A stretch of DNA of 64,000 nt from an uncultured Methanobrevibacter sp. (GCA_900319985.1 ONQL01000018.1:28490-92489); one strand, 5' to 3'; shown: positions 35,502 to 45,320, counted from the stretch's first letter. The notes: generated by a model not told the origin, from the letters alone. Made by a program: numbers and translations.

Positions 35502-36866
35502 TTAATTTTCACGAATGTGTTTTATCACTTTATCCTTTTTGGCGATTGCTGCATCTGAAGCCTGTTGAACCTTTTGCTTCATTTCTTCAAAGTCTTCAGG
35601 AGTTGTTTCGCCAACAAGCTTTTTGATTTTTGTATATGCTGCCTCCCTAAATAATGGAACCAGTTTTTCTTCTGTTGAATCTTCCTTAATCAATATAGGT
35701 TCTCCGGAATTATTAACTTCCCCAATTTCAGAAATTGCAACATCATATTTTGCAACTGCTTTTTTAATGTCTCCAACAATTTCTGGAGGTGCAATAAGCA
35801 TTAATGAATCTGTTGAAACGCCCAATGGATCAATGTTTAAAGTTTCAAGCATATTTAAAACATTTGGAGCGACCATTTGCCTTATTTCCTTTTCATAAAA
35901 TTCCAAACCAACACCAGTTGTGTTTGATATTTCATGAGCATCCCCTCTAAGGCCACCGTTTGTCACATCAGTCATTGCATGAATGTCCTTTACAAGGTCA
36001 GCTTCAAACAGAGCATGTGATGCCTGAACAAAGTTAACGTTCATTGTATCCCATACAACATCGAAAAAACCATTATATAATGCTGTTGTTGTGATTGTTC
36101 CACCGCCGGAACCTTCTGTTAAAAGAATTACATCTCCTTCGGTAGCGCCTTTTCTTGCAGTTGGAGGATAATTGGAAACACCTACACTTCCAACGGCTGA
36201 AACGAATCTGTCTCCTAAAACCATGTCTCCACCGACACGCAAGGTACTTCCTGCCACGATTGGAACATCAACTAGCTCGGAAACCGCTGCAACACCTGCA
36301 GTGAAATCAAATATCTTAGCAACATCCCCATCGTCAGCAAGGTGTACGTCACTTAATATGGCAACAGGGTCAGCTCCCATTACACAAACATCCCTAAGTG
36401 TTGCCCTTGTTACATGAAAACCACCTAAAAATGGATATTCACTTAATCTTGAGTGTATGCCATCAACTGCAGTTGTAATATAAACTTCATCATTATTGGC
36501 CTGAGCCTTGACAACTCCTCCATCGTCCTGTTCTGATGGATTGACCAGAGATGCAGTATTGGTGGATGAAACTATTTCTGCAATTTTTCTGTGGACAAAA
36601 AAGTCTCCAGCTCCACGAGATCCCACTCCCATTTCGCCCATCAATACGTCAGCCTTATTGACATTGGCTATTTCCTTTAAAAATTCGTCATCGCTTTCCT
36701 GCAATTTCAGAGTTGTGGAAACCTCATCGATTACTGCCTTTGCCATTTCAATAGAGTTTTCTTCTGAAATCTTTTTATATTCCCTTATTCTTACAGCTAA
36801 AATATCTACCAAATCATCATATGAATAATCATCAATCCTAGCTCTTACAAATCCTTCAATATCCAT
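35502..36866 (-). CDS. AIR synthase-related protein (PurM/SelD/ThiL superfamily)
   Basis: A 454-residue ATP-binding protein of the AIR-synthase-like superfamily. An N-terminal helical extension of about 85 residues is followed by G-S-R-G-A-G-D-F-F, D-D-G-G-V-V, a V-M-G-A-D-P-V-A-I metal/phosphate region, T-E-G-S-G-G-G-T and D-V-T-N-G-G-L-R-G-D. Known members use ATP to activate amides, selenide or thiamine phosphate; this methanogen subgroup has no assigned reaction. It is 3 nt from hisH in a cfbD-hisH operon. Confidence 0.82.
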   Translation of the reverse strand: MDIEGFVRARIDDYSYDDLVDILAVRIREYKKISEENSIEMAKAVIDEVSTTLKLQESDDEFLKEIANVNKADVLMGEMGVGSRGAGDFFVHRKIAEIVSSTNTASLVNPSEQDDGGVVKAQANNDEVYITTAVDGIHSRLSEYPFLGGFHVTRATLRDVCVMGADPVAILSDVHLADDGDVAKIFDFTAGVAAVSELVDVPIVAGSTLRVGGDMVLGDRFVSAVGSVGVSNYPPTARKGATEGDVILLTEGSGGGTITTTALYNGFFDVVWDTMNVNFVQASHALFEADLVKDIHAMTDVTNGGLRGDAHEISNTTGVGLEFYEKEIRQMVAPNVLNMLETLNIDPLGVSTDSLMLIAPPEIVGDIKKAVAKYDVAISEIGEVNNSGEPILIKEDSTEEKLVPLFREAAYTKIKKLVGETTPEDFEEMKQKVQQASDAAIAKKDKVIKHIREN

Positions 36867-36868
36867 AG

Positions 36869-37465
36869 TTATATCTCCAATTTAGTGAAATTCTTTAAAA
36901 TTTTAAGTCCTGCAATACCGCTTTTCTCTGGATGGAATTGTGTTGAAAATAAATTATTTTGGCTTAAGGATGCAACAACATCTCCACCATAATCACAAGT
37001 GCCTGCGATGATATTATCATCATCAGGAACAACATGATAAGAATGAACAAAATAAAAGTATTCCTTGTCAATACCTTCTAGAATAGGCGAATCATTACAT
37101 ACATCCAGTCTATTCCAACCCATATGTGGAATTTTTACATCACCACTTAAGAGTTCTGCATGGCCTTTGAACAAGTTAAGGCCTTCAACACCCGGAGCTT
37201 CATCACTTGAACTCATCAATACCTGCTGACCAAGGCAAATTCCTAAAAATGGCTTATCATCATTTACATGCTCATGAATAACATCTTCAAAAGGCTCCAA
37301 GTTTTCCATTGCGCTTCCGAATGCTCCAACACCCGGCAAAACCAAATAATCACTATCCGCCATCATTTCCTTATCATCAGTTATCTGATACTCGGCACCA
37401 ATCTTTTTAAATCCGTTTGAAATGCTTTTCAAGTTTCCACTTTTATAATCAATAATCGTTATCAT
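36869..37465 (-). CDS. hisH: Imidazole glycerol phosphate synthase glutaminase subunit
   Basis: About 198 residues, class I glutamine amidotransferase. The N-terminus I-D-Y-K-S-G-N-L-K-S and V-L-P-G-V-G-A-F-G are typical of HisH; the catalytic Cys is in G-I-C-L-G-Q-Q, and His/Glu in Q-F-H-P-E-K-S. It feeds ammonia to HisF in histidine synthesis. The ATG at 37465 overlaps the cfbD stop (ATGA), which sets the start. Confidence 0.95.
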   Translation of the reverse strand: MITIIDYKSGNLKSISNGFKKIGAEYQITDDKEMMADSDYLVLPGVGAFGSAMENLEPFEDVIHEHVNDDKPFLGICLGQQVLMSSSDEAPGVEGLNLFKGHAELLSGDVKIPHMGWNRLDVCNDSPILEGIDKEYFYFVHSYHVVPDDDNIIAGTCDYGGDVVASLSQNNLFSTQFHPEKSGIAGLKILKNFTKLEI

Positions 37466-38547
37466 TCGTCTAACCACCCAATAGCTGATCTAATCATTCC
37501 ACCAAAGTCTGAAAATACAATTTCATCAGTTCCAAGTGTTTTTGAGTGTGCATCAAGTTCTGCAACAACATGAGTATATCCCAAATTTCTAAGGGGTTCA
37601 ACAAGACGTGGCCCATCAGTTACTGCAACGGATTCAACATCAAACTCTTCAATTGGAAATGCATGAGGAACTCCAAATACAACAATCAAATCCAAATCCT
37701 TATCCTTCAAGTATTCAGCAGCATTATCTGCAGTAATCGGATACTCATCAAGACCCCCTGTGATGAAATCAGGTTCAATCTCCAACTGGTCTTTAATATT
37801 CATTGCATGCTGTCTGATTCTTGGAAGACCGATATTTTCATCCAGATTCGCCACAAAAATAGGTTTATTTTCAGGATTGATTTTTCTATAGTCAAAATTA
37901 ATAATATCTGCAAACAGATAGGAGGTCTCTTTTTTAACGTTGAGAACAAATGCGACCTTTTTGCCTTCTTTCAGGAATTTGACTACAGTTTTTGCAACTG
38001 TCTCTTTTGAATCACCGAAGTTAGGCTTGATATATTTTCCCTGTGCCATTCCACGGGTTTTTTCAACTTCTGTAGCTTTTTCAAGCATTTCAATTTGTCT
38101 GTCGGATTCCTCACGGTCAATCACTCCCGCCTCAACAGCAGCATCCAAAGCCATTATTGCACCAACAGTATTGTCGCCTTCACCGGATCCTCCATGAGAT
38201 TCAACAGGTATCACAGTGCATGGCAAATCTGCAGTTGCAATTGCTTCCTTTAAATCTTCACCGATTATCATACTGGCGCATGTTCCGGCAATTCCCATCA
38301 ATTTTGGTTCAAATTCATCATAAGCTTCAGTCAATGTTTCAACCAATTTTTCACCGGCGCCGAGTATGAAATCATTTTCGGACATTCCAGTAGTTACAAC
38401 ACGAACCCCATCACCTTCCAAAAGTCTGGCTGTCCTAAAACAGCATCCTGTGGGTCCATGCATAATAATTACATCAACATTCATATCCCTTAACGTATAA
38501 AGAGTAGCAGCAATCGGACTTGGTCTTGGATGTATAATTTTTATCAC
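37462..38547 (-). CDS. cfbD: Ni-sirohydrochlorin a,c-diamide reductive cyclase, catalytic subunit
   Basis: A 361-residue NifD-like protein. I-H-P-R-P-S-P-I-A-A, M-H-G-P-T-G-C-C-F-R-T-A-R-L-L-E and G-I-A-G-T-C-A-S-M-I-I-G-E provide the cluster-binding cysteines. With the NifH-like CfbC it performs the six-electron reduction and ring closure in coenzyme F430 synthesis, the cofactor of methyl-CoM reductase. First gene of cfbD-hisH-AIR-synthase-like, an association of unrelated pathways. Confidence 0.95.
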   Translation of the reverse strand: MIKIIHPRPSPIAATLYTLRDMNVDVIIMHGPTGCCFRTARLLEGDGVRVVTTGMSENDFILGAGEKLVETLTEAYDEFEPKLMGIAGTCASMIIGEDLKEAIATADLPCTVIPVESHGGSGEGDNTVGAIMALDAAVEAGVIDREESDRQIEMLEKATEVEKTRGMAQGKYIKPNFGDSKETVAKTVVKFLKEGKKVAFVLNVKKETSYLFADIINFDYRKINPENKPIFVANLDENIGLPRIRQHAMNIKDQLEIEPDFITGGLDEYPITADNAAEYLKDKDLDLIVVFGVPHAFPIEEFDVESVAVTDGPRLVEPLRNLGYTHVVAELDAHSKTLGTDEIVFSDFGGMIRSAIGWLDE

Positions 38548-38611
38548 CTATCAATTTTTCAAATAAATATTTAAAATTCTTAATTAATATAATTAATTAG
38601 GAGATTGTAGT

Positions 38612-39010
38612 ATGAAACTTGACAAAGAAATTTTAGAGGAAAAAATCAGAGAATACAGAACTTTCAAAAGTTGTTCTGAATCAACTTTAATGGGACTTTG
38701 TGAAACCGCCAACTATCCGATGAGTCAAGCTGAAATGTGCAAAATAGCATGTGGATTTGCAGGCGGAATGGGAGGAACATTTGATGAAGGAACCTGCGGT
38801 GCGGTTACTGGTGCATTGATAGCCAATGGACTGCTTAATGAGGACACCGGAAAAATCAAAGCCAATGCAAAAGAAATTTTTAACACATTTAAAGAAGAGT
38901 ATGGTACTGTACGCTGCGACATAATCAGTAAAAACGGGGAAGACAAATCACCTTGTGTCGACTGCTGCGTATTTATTGCAAATAAGGTGGCCGATTTATT
39001 GAACGAATAA
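38612..39010 (+). CDS. C-GCAxxG-C-C family redox protein
   Basis: A 132-residue protein with the Cys pattern that names the family: Cys near residue 21, Cys43 and Cys47, C-G-A-V-T-G-A in the middle, and a C-terminal C-V-D-C-C. Such proteins are thought to bind a metal cluster or act in thiol redox; no reaction is assigned. It is monocistronic, divergent from cfbD. The ATG follows GGAGATTGTAGT. Confidence 0.87.
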   Translation: MKLDKEILEEKIREYRTFKSCSESTLMGLCETANYPMSQAEMCKIACGFAGGMGGTFDEGTCGAVTGALIANGLLNEDTGKIKANAKEIFNTFKEEYGTVRCDIISKNGEDKSPCVDCCVFIANKVADLLNE

Positions 39011-39064
39011 ACGATGGGGACTAAAACTTTCCCATAACCCTATTTTAATATCACCATACAACCA

Positions 39065-40426
39065 TCAGTTTAGGACTGTCTTTAACTTTTTAATAGTGTA
39101 CCTTGCATAAGTAAAGTTTAGAATAGATGCCAAAATCCTACCTACAGCCAAACCTACCCAAATACCTGTCAAACCCATATTCAAGACTATTCCAAACAAG
39201 TAAGTAAAACTTACAGTGAAAATCAACTCCCGAATTATAGTCCACATAAGCGCAGTTGTTCCACGCCCTATTCCCTGATATAAGAAGCTTGAAGGCATAC
39301 CTATACCTACCAACAATAAACCAAAGCATGCAATTCTTAAAAAGTTTGTAATTTCAGGAATCAGAGGAGCAGTTTCTGGAGTATATGCAAACATCATAGA
39401 CAATTGCGGCGCAAATATAACTAAAATAAGCATTATGGCAACTGAAAATATCATTGCAAATTTAGTTCCATAAAGGTGTGTCCTGTTCAAGTATTCCCAG
39501 TTTCTTGCACCATATGCACTTCCACTTACAGCTGCAACAGCACTAGCAATAGCAGTTAAAGGCATTATTCCAAAAAGATATAACCTTTGACCGGATGTAA
39601 ATGCTGCAATACCATATTCACCACCAACTGATGACATAAATGCCAGATAAAAACTCATTGCGAGTGACATCATGAACATGTCAAGAGATGATGGAATACC
39701 TACTTTCAAAATATCCTTTGCAATTTCTGATTCGAATTTGAATCCCCTAAGGTTAACATCCACATAAGTGTCCTTTTTAATCACAATCCAATACATAATT
39801 ACAATTGCCGCACCAACAGAGCTCACAATTGTTGCAAGAGAAGCTCCAGCAGATCCTAAATTAAGGACATATATGAAAAGAGGATCCAAAATAAAATTTA
39901 GGGCAACTGACACAATCATAGCATACATTGCCCTTTTCATATCACCCTCACCACGGAGAATTCCGCTTCCACCATTTGCAAACATGAATGCGAAGAGACC
40001 TGAAAACAATGGAGTACCGTATTTAAGTCCTTCAACCAAAGATTGTCCGCTTGCACCATATGCCTTAAGCAAAGGTTCCTGAATCAAAAGTAAAAGTAAC
40101 GTCAACAATATGGAAGCTACTAAAAATATCAAAAGAGAGTGTGTTGCTGATTTACTTGCACCTTCACGATTTTTTGCACCGACTGCACGGGAAATACTGC
40201 TTGTTGCACCGTTTCCAAGCCCAATACTGACACCATTCAAAATCATGAAAATAGGTGTTACAAAGCCAATTCCTGCAATAGCCGCCTGACCGAGTCCAGC
40301 AACCCAAATTCCATCAACAATATTGTATGATGCTGTCAAAAGCATCGAAATCATAATCGGAATTGCAAGCTTTCGAACTGCAATTTCCGGCTCACCCCTC
40401 ATCAATTCGACATTTTTATTAGCCAT
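39065..40426 (-). CDS. MATE-family multidrug/toxin exporter
   Basis: A 453-residue membrane protein with 12 helices. P-I-M-I-S-M-L-L-T-A-S-Y-N-I-V-D-G-I-W-V opens the first MATE repeat and G-I-P-S-S-L-D-M-F-M-M-S the second. Full family length. An Na+- or H+-driven antiporter; substrate unknown. It is intact, unlike the second MATE gene at 62369. Confidence 0.93.
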   Translation of the reverse strand: MANKNVELMRGEPEIAVRKLAIPIMISMLLTASYNIVDGIWVAGLGQAAIAGIGFVTPIFMILNGVSIGLGNGATSSISRAVGAKNREGASKSATHSLLIFLVASILLTLLLLLIQEPLLKAYGASGQSLVEGLKYGTPLFSGLFAFMFANGGSGILRGEGDMKRAMYAMIVSVALNFILDPLFIYVLNLGSAGASLATIVSSVGAAIVIMYWIVIKKDTYVDVNLRGFKFESEIAKDILKVGIPSSLDMFMMSLAMSFYLAFMSSVGGEYGIAAFTSGQRLYLFGIMPLTAIASAVAAVSGSAYGARNWEYLNRTHLYGTKFAMIFSVAIMLILVIFAPQLSMMFAYTPETAPLIPEITNFLRIACFGLLLVGIGMPSSFLYQGIGRGTTALMWTIIRELIFTVSFTYLFGIVLNMGLTGIWVGLAVGRILASILNFTYARYTIKKLKTVLN

Positions 40427-40532
40427 ATTACTCCCTCATTAAAAATATTAACTTTAGTAAATAATAAGTTTAGTGCAAAAAATATTTTTAAACTAAACCT
40501 AAAAAATACCAATATTAAAAAATGGTGCAAAA

Positions 40533-41549
40533 ATGAATGAAAAAGAGACATTTTACAATGACAAGAACAACTGCAAAGTTCCATTTACCCATATAGAAGA
40601 TAAAATTACTGACCCTACACTGAAAAAAATTGATGAAATATATGGAGCGGCAGATATTTTAAGCATTGAAAATGCAAAAAAGCATGAAAGGAATCTCTGG
40701 TTGTTATCTGCTTTTGGAACAATAATTACTCTACTATTTCTTCTTTATGATGAAGCAGAACTGCATTTGCTTATTTTCGGTTGTATAATAATCATTGTAG
40801 GAGTATATCAATTTTATAAACTGGCCGAACGGCATGACTGCCACAGAAAATACATACAATATCGGGTGCTTGCCGAAACACTTCGACTTCAGTATTATCT
40901 TTCTAAAGCTGATGTAAAACATCAAGTCACAGATATCCTGCCATGGTTCATTAAAAAAGGCATTCCATGGATTAATGAGATTTTACTGGAATTACCAACA
41001 AAAACCGGTGAAAAGAAATTAATCATAAATTGCTGGATTAGAAATCAGTTAAAATACCATCAAAATGCACTTGTAAGGTCAACACATAAAAAAGAAAGGG
41101 ACAATAGAATTACAAGAATTGTGCTAACCGTAACAATTGCAACCTATTTCATTGCACTAATATTTGAAATATATATGCTCACTATCCCTTCTGGAGAAAT
41201 AACCTCATATACACTCAGTTATTCCTTAAATAATCTGCAACATTGGGGAATAATGGTCGGACTGACACCAACCGACATGTTTCGTTCAATATTGAAAATT
41301 GTAATCGGAACAATGTCTGCAGCAACATTATTTACCGGAAGTTACTATGGAAAAATGTCATTATCCAATACCATAGATGACCACAGAAGAATGGCAATAC
41401 TATATGAAAAAGCTGAACAGGATATTGTCCAAAATGAAGGAGTTGAAGATGAGGAACTAATTATCAAATTAGCCAGAGAATTCCTTATTGAAAACAGTAC
41501 CTGGTATTCCTATCAAAGTAAAAACACTCCAGACCTAACAATAGAATAA
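40533..41549 (+). CDS. SLATT-like membrane protein (candidate defence/signalling effector)
   Basis: A 338-residue protein. Two helices (about residues 55-75 and 80-100) are followed by H-D-C-H-R-K-Y-I-Q-Y-R-V-L-A-E-T-L-R-L-Q-Y; a second helix pair lies near 190-210 and 250-275; the C-terminal I-D-D-H-R-R-M-A-I-L-Y-E-K-A and L-I-E-N-S-T-W-Y are present. The Y-R-x-L-A-E-x-L-R and terminal E-N-x-x-W patterns recall SLATT (SMODS/SLOG-associating 2TM) proteins, proposed pore-forming effectors of nucleotide-signal immunity. No cyclase or SLOG gene is adjacent. The assignment is from memory of the pattern. Confidence 0.55.
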   Translation: MNEKETFYNDKNNCKVPFTHIEDKITDPTLKKIDEIYGAADILSIENAKKHERNLWLLSAFGTIITLLFLLYDEAELHLLIFGCIIIIVGVYQFYKLAERHDCHRKYIQYRVLAETLRLQYYLSKADVKHQVTDILPWFIKKGIPWINEILLELPTKTGEKKLIINCWIRNQLKYHQNALVRSTHKKERDNRITRIVLTVTIATYFIALIFEIYMLTIPSGEITSYTLSYSLNNLQHWGIMVGLTPTDMFRSILKIVIGTMSAATLFTGSYYGKMSLSNTIDDHRRMAILYEKAEQDIVQNEGVEDEELIIKLAREFLIENSTWYSYQSKNTPDLTIE

Positions 41550-42098
41550 CTAAAATTCCAACTGCTCAGCAATGCACATTTTACAAACTGCATTAGGAGA
41601 CTCTAGATTTGCATCCTTAACTGGGCAGTAAAACTTTCCGTCTTTTTCTTCAACATATAATGACCCCGGAAATGGAGTTCCCACAGGGTGTATCGGTTCC
41701 TCCAATATAAAAGTAGTATAAATGGAAATAATCCCATAAATCAAAGGAAATTTAGTTTTGGAAGTTACTGATTCATTAATATGATACGACCTTAAAGTAG
41801 CGACGGCATCAATGAACTCTTCCTTGTCAATGTCATGTTCATAATTATTATTGTCTGCATGAACATCCTTTATACGTCCCAAAAAGTATTTTGCGTAAAC
41901 TTCATGACTTTTATGCTTATAGTTCTCTTGAACATACTTACTTTCTTCAATCATTTCAGCATTAACAGCCATCAAATCAAATACGGAAATACTGCCAGAA
42001 TATTCCTTTAGAATATCCAGAACGGACTCCGTTGAAATACTTTCCTCGTTTGAAACAACATTTGAAAAATCATCATACATATTCAATGAATCGTTCAT
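41550..42098 (-). CDS. UPF0305 family protein (DUF2115)
   Basis: About 182 residues. The C-terminal F-Y-C-P-V-K-D ... A-V-C-K-M-C-I-A-E-Q cysteine cluster and the H-P-V-G-T-P-F-P-G motif are typical of the methanogen UPF0305 family, whose role is unknown. Its stop abuts the stop of the convergent SLATT-like gene. The ATG at 42098 (M-N-D-S-L) is a likelier start than an in-frame upstream codon at 42116. Confidence 0.85.
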   Translation of the reverse strand: MNDSLNMYDDFSNVVSNEESISTESVLDILKEYSGSISVFDLMAVNAEMIEESKYVQENYKHKSHEVYAKYFLGRIKDVHADNNNYEHDIDKEEFIDAVATLRSYHINESVTSKTKFPLIYGIISIYTTFILEEPIHPVGTPFPGSLYVEEKDGKFYCPVKDANLESPNAVCKMCIAEQLEF

Positions 42099-42143
42099 AA
42101 AGTCAATTATGAACAATCAAAAATAAAATATTTTCCATCATTC

Positions 42144-43136
42144 TTAAATTAGGAAATACACACCAACAAGAAGAAGCATCAGCAAAATATTTAGTGCAGT
42201 AAATACAATCAAATATCTAATTTTAAATGAATCAAATTCACGAACAAGAATTTTAAATGAAATCAGATTCGCCATGGAAGCTATAAGTGTTCCGAAACCC
42301 CCAATATTTATTCCCACTATTATTGATTGATAATTTGTACTGAATCCGCTAAGAAGCATCGCAGCCGGGACATTGGAAATGATTTGAGATGAAAGAATGC
42401 CCCACAACACCTCATTTCCAACAATCAATTTCTTAAACAGTAACTTGAAAACTGGAATGCTTTCCAAATTTCCAATCAATATGAATAAAGCGATGAAGGT
42501 TAAAAGCAAATAATAATCAATGCCCCAAAAGACCCTTTTAAAGAAGTTACTGCCATTAAATTCAATTTTGTTAAATTTAGGCAGGTTTATTTTATCGGCC
42601 GGAACAAAAAATAATAAAATCATTAAAAATACGACAGATACTAAAATATAAGGCAAAAGCAATATAAAAAATGATTCAAACGGAATATGGGATACCGTAT
42701 ACATTACGATATTGTGAGGAGCGCCAATAGGAAGCACCATACACCCTACATTAGCAGCGATTGTCTGTAACGTGACTGTCAATACTATCAAGTCAATCCT
42801 GTCGACCTTTTTAAATGTCAATATTGAAAATGGCACAAATATGATTAAAGAAACATCATTTGTAATGAATATTGAGCTAAAAAAACAAGTAAAAACTAAA
42901 ATCAACACCAGTTCACGGGTGTTTGAAATTTTAGCCAGCAGTTTTCTTACCCCTATCTCAAAAATAGCTAAATTCTTAAGGATTTCGACAACAAGCATTA
43001 TTGCAAAAAGCAGAATTATGGTATCCCAATTGATATAGTCAATACTGGGTCTTGCAAAAAAACAGGAAATTATAGCTAAAATCAATGATATGGAAAATAC
43101 GATTTCCCTTTTAAAAAAATCAAAAACTTTAGCCAT
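42144..43136 (-). CDS. SLC13/ArsB-type anion permease
   Basis: A 330-residue membrane protein with about ten helices. W-D-T-I-I-L-L-F-A-I-M-L-V-V-E, S-I-F-I-T-N-D-V-S-L-I-I-F and P-I-G-A-P-H-N-I-V are the helix-break motifs of the ion-transporter superfamily (citrate/arsenite/anion). It is shorter than most SLC13 members (about 420), missing roughly two helices. Substrate unknown. Confidence 0.82.
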   Translation of the reverse strand: MAKVFDFFKREIVFSISLILAIISCFFARPSIDYINWDTIILLFAIMLVVEILKNLAIFEIGVRKLLAKISNTRELVLILVFTCFFSSIFITNDVSLIIFVPFSILTFKKVDRIDLIVLTVTLQTIAANVGCMVLPIGAPHNIVMYTVSHIPFESFFILLLPYILVSVVFLMILLFFVPADKINLPKFNKIEFNGSNFFKRVFWGIDYYLLLTFIALFILIGNLESIPVFKLLFKKLIVGNEVLWGILSSQIISNVPAAMLLSGFSTNYQSIIVGINIGGFGTLIASMANLISFKILVREFDSFKIRYLIVFTALNILLMLLLVGVYFLI

Positions 43137-43144
43137 GCTATCAA

Positions 43145-43459
43145 CTAATCTGCGTCTTCATCCATTGTTTCCAAAAGAAAGCTAACTGGCCTGAAACCAT
43201 CATTGCATGATATCATTGCAGATTTCTTGTTTTTCATCCATCCATCATAAAAATCACTGGCACCATTGGCCAATGCCATCACAAATGGTGAAAGACTCTC
43301 CCATGCACTGTCACAGAAGTTTTCCGGCTTTGCCCAACCATTAGATATGAAAATTTGGCCCTCTTCAACGTCACATTCATGCTCCAAAGGATTTTCATAT
43401 TTGTCGATTAAATCATCATGCCTGACTTTTCTCATGACAGTAATTTTAACTTTTTTCAT
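43145..43459 (-). CDS. TIGR04076-family protein
   Basis: A 104-residue protein. K-K-V-K-I-T-V-M-R-K-V at the start, E-C-D-V-E-E-G-Q-I-F-I-S and F-C-D-S-A-W near the middle, and I-S-C-N-D-G-F-R-P-V-S-F near the end match a small family of unknown function common in anaerobes. Overlaps the upstream SAP-domain gene by 4 nt. Confidence 0.8.
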   Translation of the reverse strand: MKKVKITVMRKVRHDDLIDKYENPLEHECDVEEGQIFISNGWAKPENFCDSAWESLSPFVMALANGASDFYDGWMKNKKSAMISCNDGFRPVSFLLETMDEDAD

Positions 43460-44016
43460 AACAATGCCTCCAAATCACTTTTTTCATATTTGTTATGGCC
43501 TTTTATAGATTTTTTATATTTCCAACATCTGATTGCATCATCCAGAGATTTATCATCATTATCTTCAAAAAAATCCCGTATGTATTGATTGTATTGAAAT
43601 TGCTTATCAATTTTTGTTTTTTGTTTGGAATTTTGAATTTCAAAGTATGCATCGATTGCATCCCTATATGTCTTTTCCGGATTGGATTTCAACCATTTTT
43701 GAAACTTCACCTTGAATTTAAATCCCTTACCAATTTCATTTTCAAAAAATACTCTTTTATTCTCACTGCATTTGAAATTTTCCCCCAATCTGGAGTCTAA
43801 AGTGATTTCAGATGAGGAATTGTTTGAAGTTTGCTTTACAGTTGGTTCATTTAAAGAATCACCTGTTGATAAATAGTGAATTATCCTATTTTCCAAATCC
43901 TGTTTAGATCCACCTACTTTCAGACCCTCAGACCTGCAGAAATCCTTAAGTTCTTCTTTTAAAAAATAGTATTCCCCGAATTCTTCGGGTTTTAAATCTT
44001 TAGTTAATTTAACCAT
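43456..44016 (-). CDS. SAP-domain protein (DUF6434-like)
   Basis: A 186-residue protein. Residues about 15-50 form a SAP helix-extended-loop-helix (L-K-E-E-L-K-D-F-C-R-S-E-G-L-K-V-G-G-S-K-Q), a DNA-binding motif. A Ser/Asn linker follows, and a basic C-terminal domain has F-K-F-K-V-K-F-Q-K-W-L and repeated D-A-I-x-x-(Y/W). Found singly in many genomes; role unknown. Translationally coupled to the TIGR04076 gene. Confidence 0.8.
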   Translation of the reverse strand: MVKLTKDLKPEEFGEYYFLKEELKDFCRSEGLKVGGSKQDLENRIIHYLSTGDSLNEPTVKQTSNNSSSEITLDSRLGENFKCSENKRVFFENEIGKGFKFKVKFQKWLKSNPEKTYRDAIDAYFEIQNSKQKTKIDKQFQYNQYIRDFFEDNDDKSLDDAIRCWKYKKSIKGHNKYEKSDLEALL

Positions 44017-44047
44017 GAAAATCTCAAATAAAAAAAAAAGAGAGGAA

Positions 44048-45238
44048 TTAACCTCTTGTTACAATGCTGATAATATCTCCATCCTTCAGCTCATAGTCAC
44101 TGGCTACGCGCATGTTTTTGCGGGCATCCACAGCATGCATGAACTTATCACCTATGTCAGTGTGCACAATATAAGCCAACTCACGAGGGGTTGCACCGTT
44201 AGGAACTAAAAATCCATCTGGCAATACGTTTCCTTTTTGGTCAGTGTATTTGTGTTCATCTGAAACAGGATATACAACAATCCTGTCAAGTAATTCAAAA
44301 ACAGCATAATTGAGCGCATCCTGAACACCAGTGCTACCATATACATCCAAAATATTGGTTTGAATGTATTCCAAACCTTTACGTTGAGGTTCTGATAATT
44401 CTTCCGGTTTCAAGATTTCAAAATGGTCTTCGCCAGACATATAGCTAATCAATCCGCCTTCAGCAGCTTTCACAAGTGCAAGTTCAGATCCTGCTGAGGT
44501 TGGAATCACGTTCGGATATTTTTCCTTAATCCTTTTGATATTTTCAGCTGAAGTAGGCAAATCCGCCTTGTTTGCAATAATCATCATCGGTTTTGCAATG
44601 TGTAAAATATTTCGGGTAAGTTCAATTAAATCTTCTTCTTCCCACTTATTGAAATCAGGTTCTATTGTCCTTCTAGCCTCAATAATATCTTCAATAGCTA
44701 TTCCAGTACCTGATAACTGGTCAAACAATACTTTTGAAATATCTAAATGCTCAGCTCCAACTTTTCTTATAAGTCTTACCCAATTTTTGGATAAAATGCC
44801 ATACATCCACATTACAATTTCATTTTCCAAAAATTCCAAATCATCCAATGGGTCATGACTTCCGGGATCCACAGGGTTTCCTTCCAAATCAGTTGAACCT
44901 GAAGCGTCAATAACATTTATAAATACTTTAGCTTGCATCAATTCATCTAAAAATTTATTACCTAATCCTTTTCCTTCATGCGCTCCAGGAACAAGTCCTG
45001 CAACATCTATCATTTCAATTGGAAGCAATCTTTTTCCATCGACACATATAGAATTGTGAGGATTGCATGTAACTCCAAGTTCTTTACATGGACAATCTTT
45101 AATTACATGAGCAACAGCCTTATTCGCATCAATTGTTGTAAATGGATAGTTTGCCATTTCTACACCAGACGCTGTTGCTGAATTGAAAAAAGATGATTTT
45201 CCAACATTCGGTTTTCCACAAACTGCAATTTGAAGCAT
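44048..45238 (-). CDS. YchF/Obg-like GTP-binding protein with TGS domain
   Basis: About 396 residues. Walker A is G-K-P-N-V-G-K-S-S near residue 7; G3 is D-V-A-G-L-V-P-G-A-H; G4 is N-K-A-D. The archaeal-type middle insertion and a C-terminal TGS domain (last 75 residues) follow. Relatives bind ribosomes or regulate stress responses. A GTG at 45247 opens the frame, but GTGATT precedes the ATG at 45238, chosen here. Confidence 0.92.
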   Translation of the reverse strand: MLQIAVCGKPNVGKSSFFNSATASGVEMANYPFTTIDANKAVAHVIKDCPCKELGVTCNPHNSICVDGKRLLPIEMIDVAGLVPGAHEGKGLGNKFLDELMQAKVFINVIDASGSTDLEGNPVDPGSHDPLDDLEFLENEIVMWMYGILSKNWVRLIRKVGAEHLDISKVLFDQLSGTGIAIEDIIEARRTIEPDFNKWEEEDLIELTRNILHIAKPMMIIANKADLPTSAENIKRIKEKYPNVIPTSAGSELALVKAAEGGLISYMSGEDHFEILKPEELSEPQRKGLEYIQTNILDVYGSTGVQDALNYAVFELLDRIVVYPVSDEHKYTDQKGNVLPDGFLVPNGATPRELAYIVHTDIGDKFMHAVDARKNMRVASDYELKDGDIISIVTRG

Positions 45239-45320
45239 AATAATCACTTAATCATTAATAACATCTAAATGTATGTTTTTAAAATTATAAATAGTTTCAG
45301 AAATTAAACATATAACTAGT

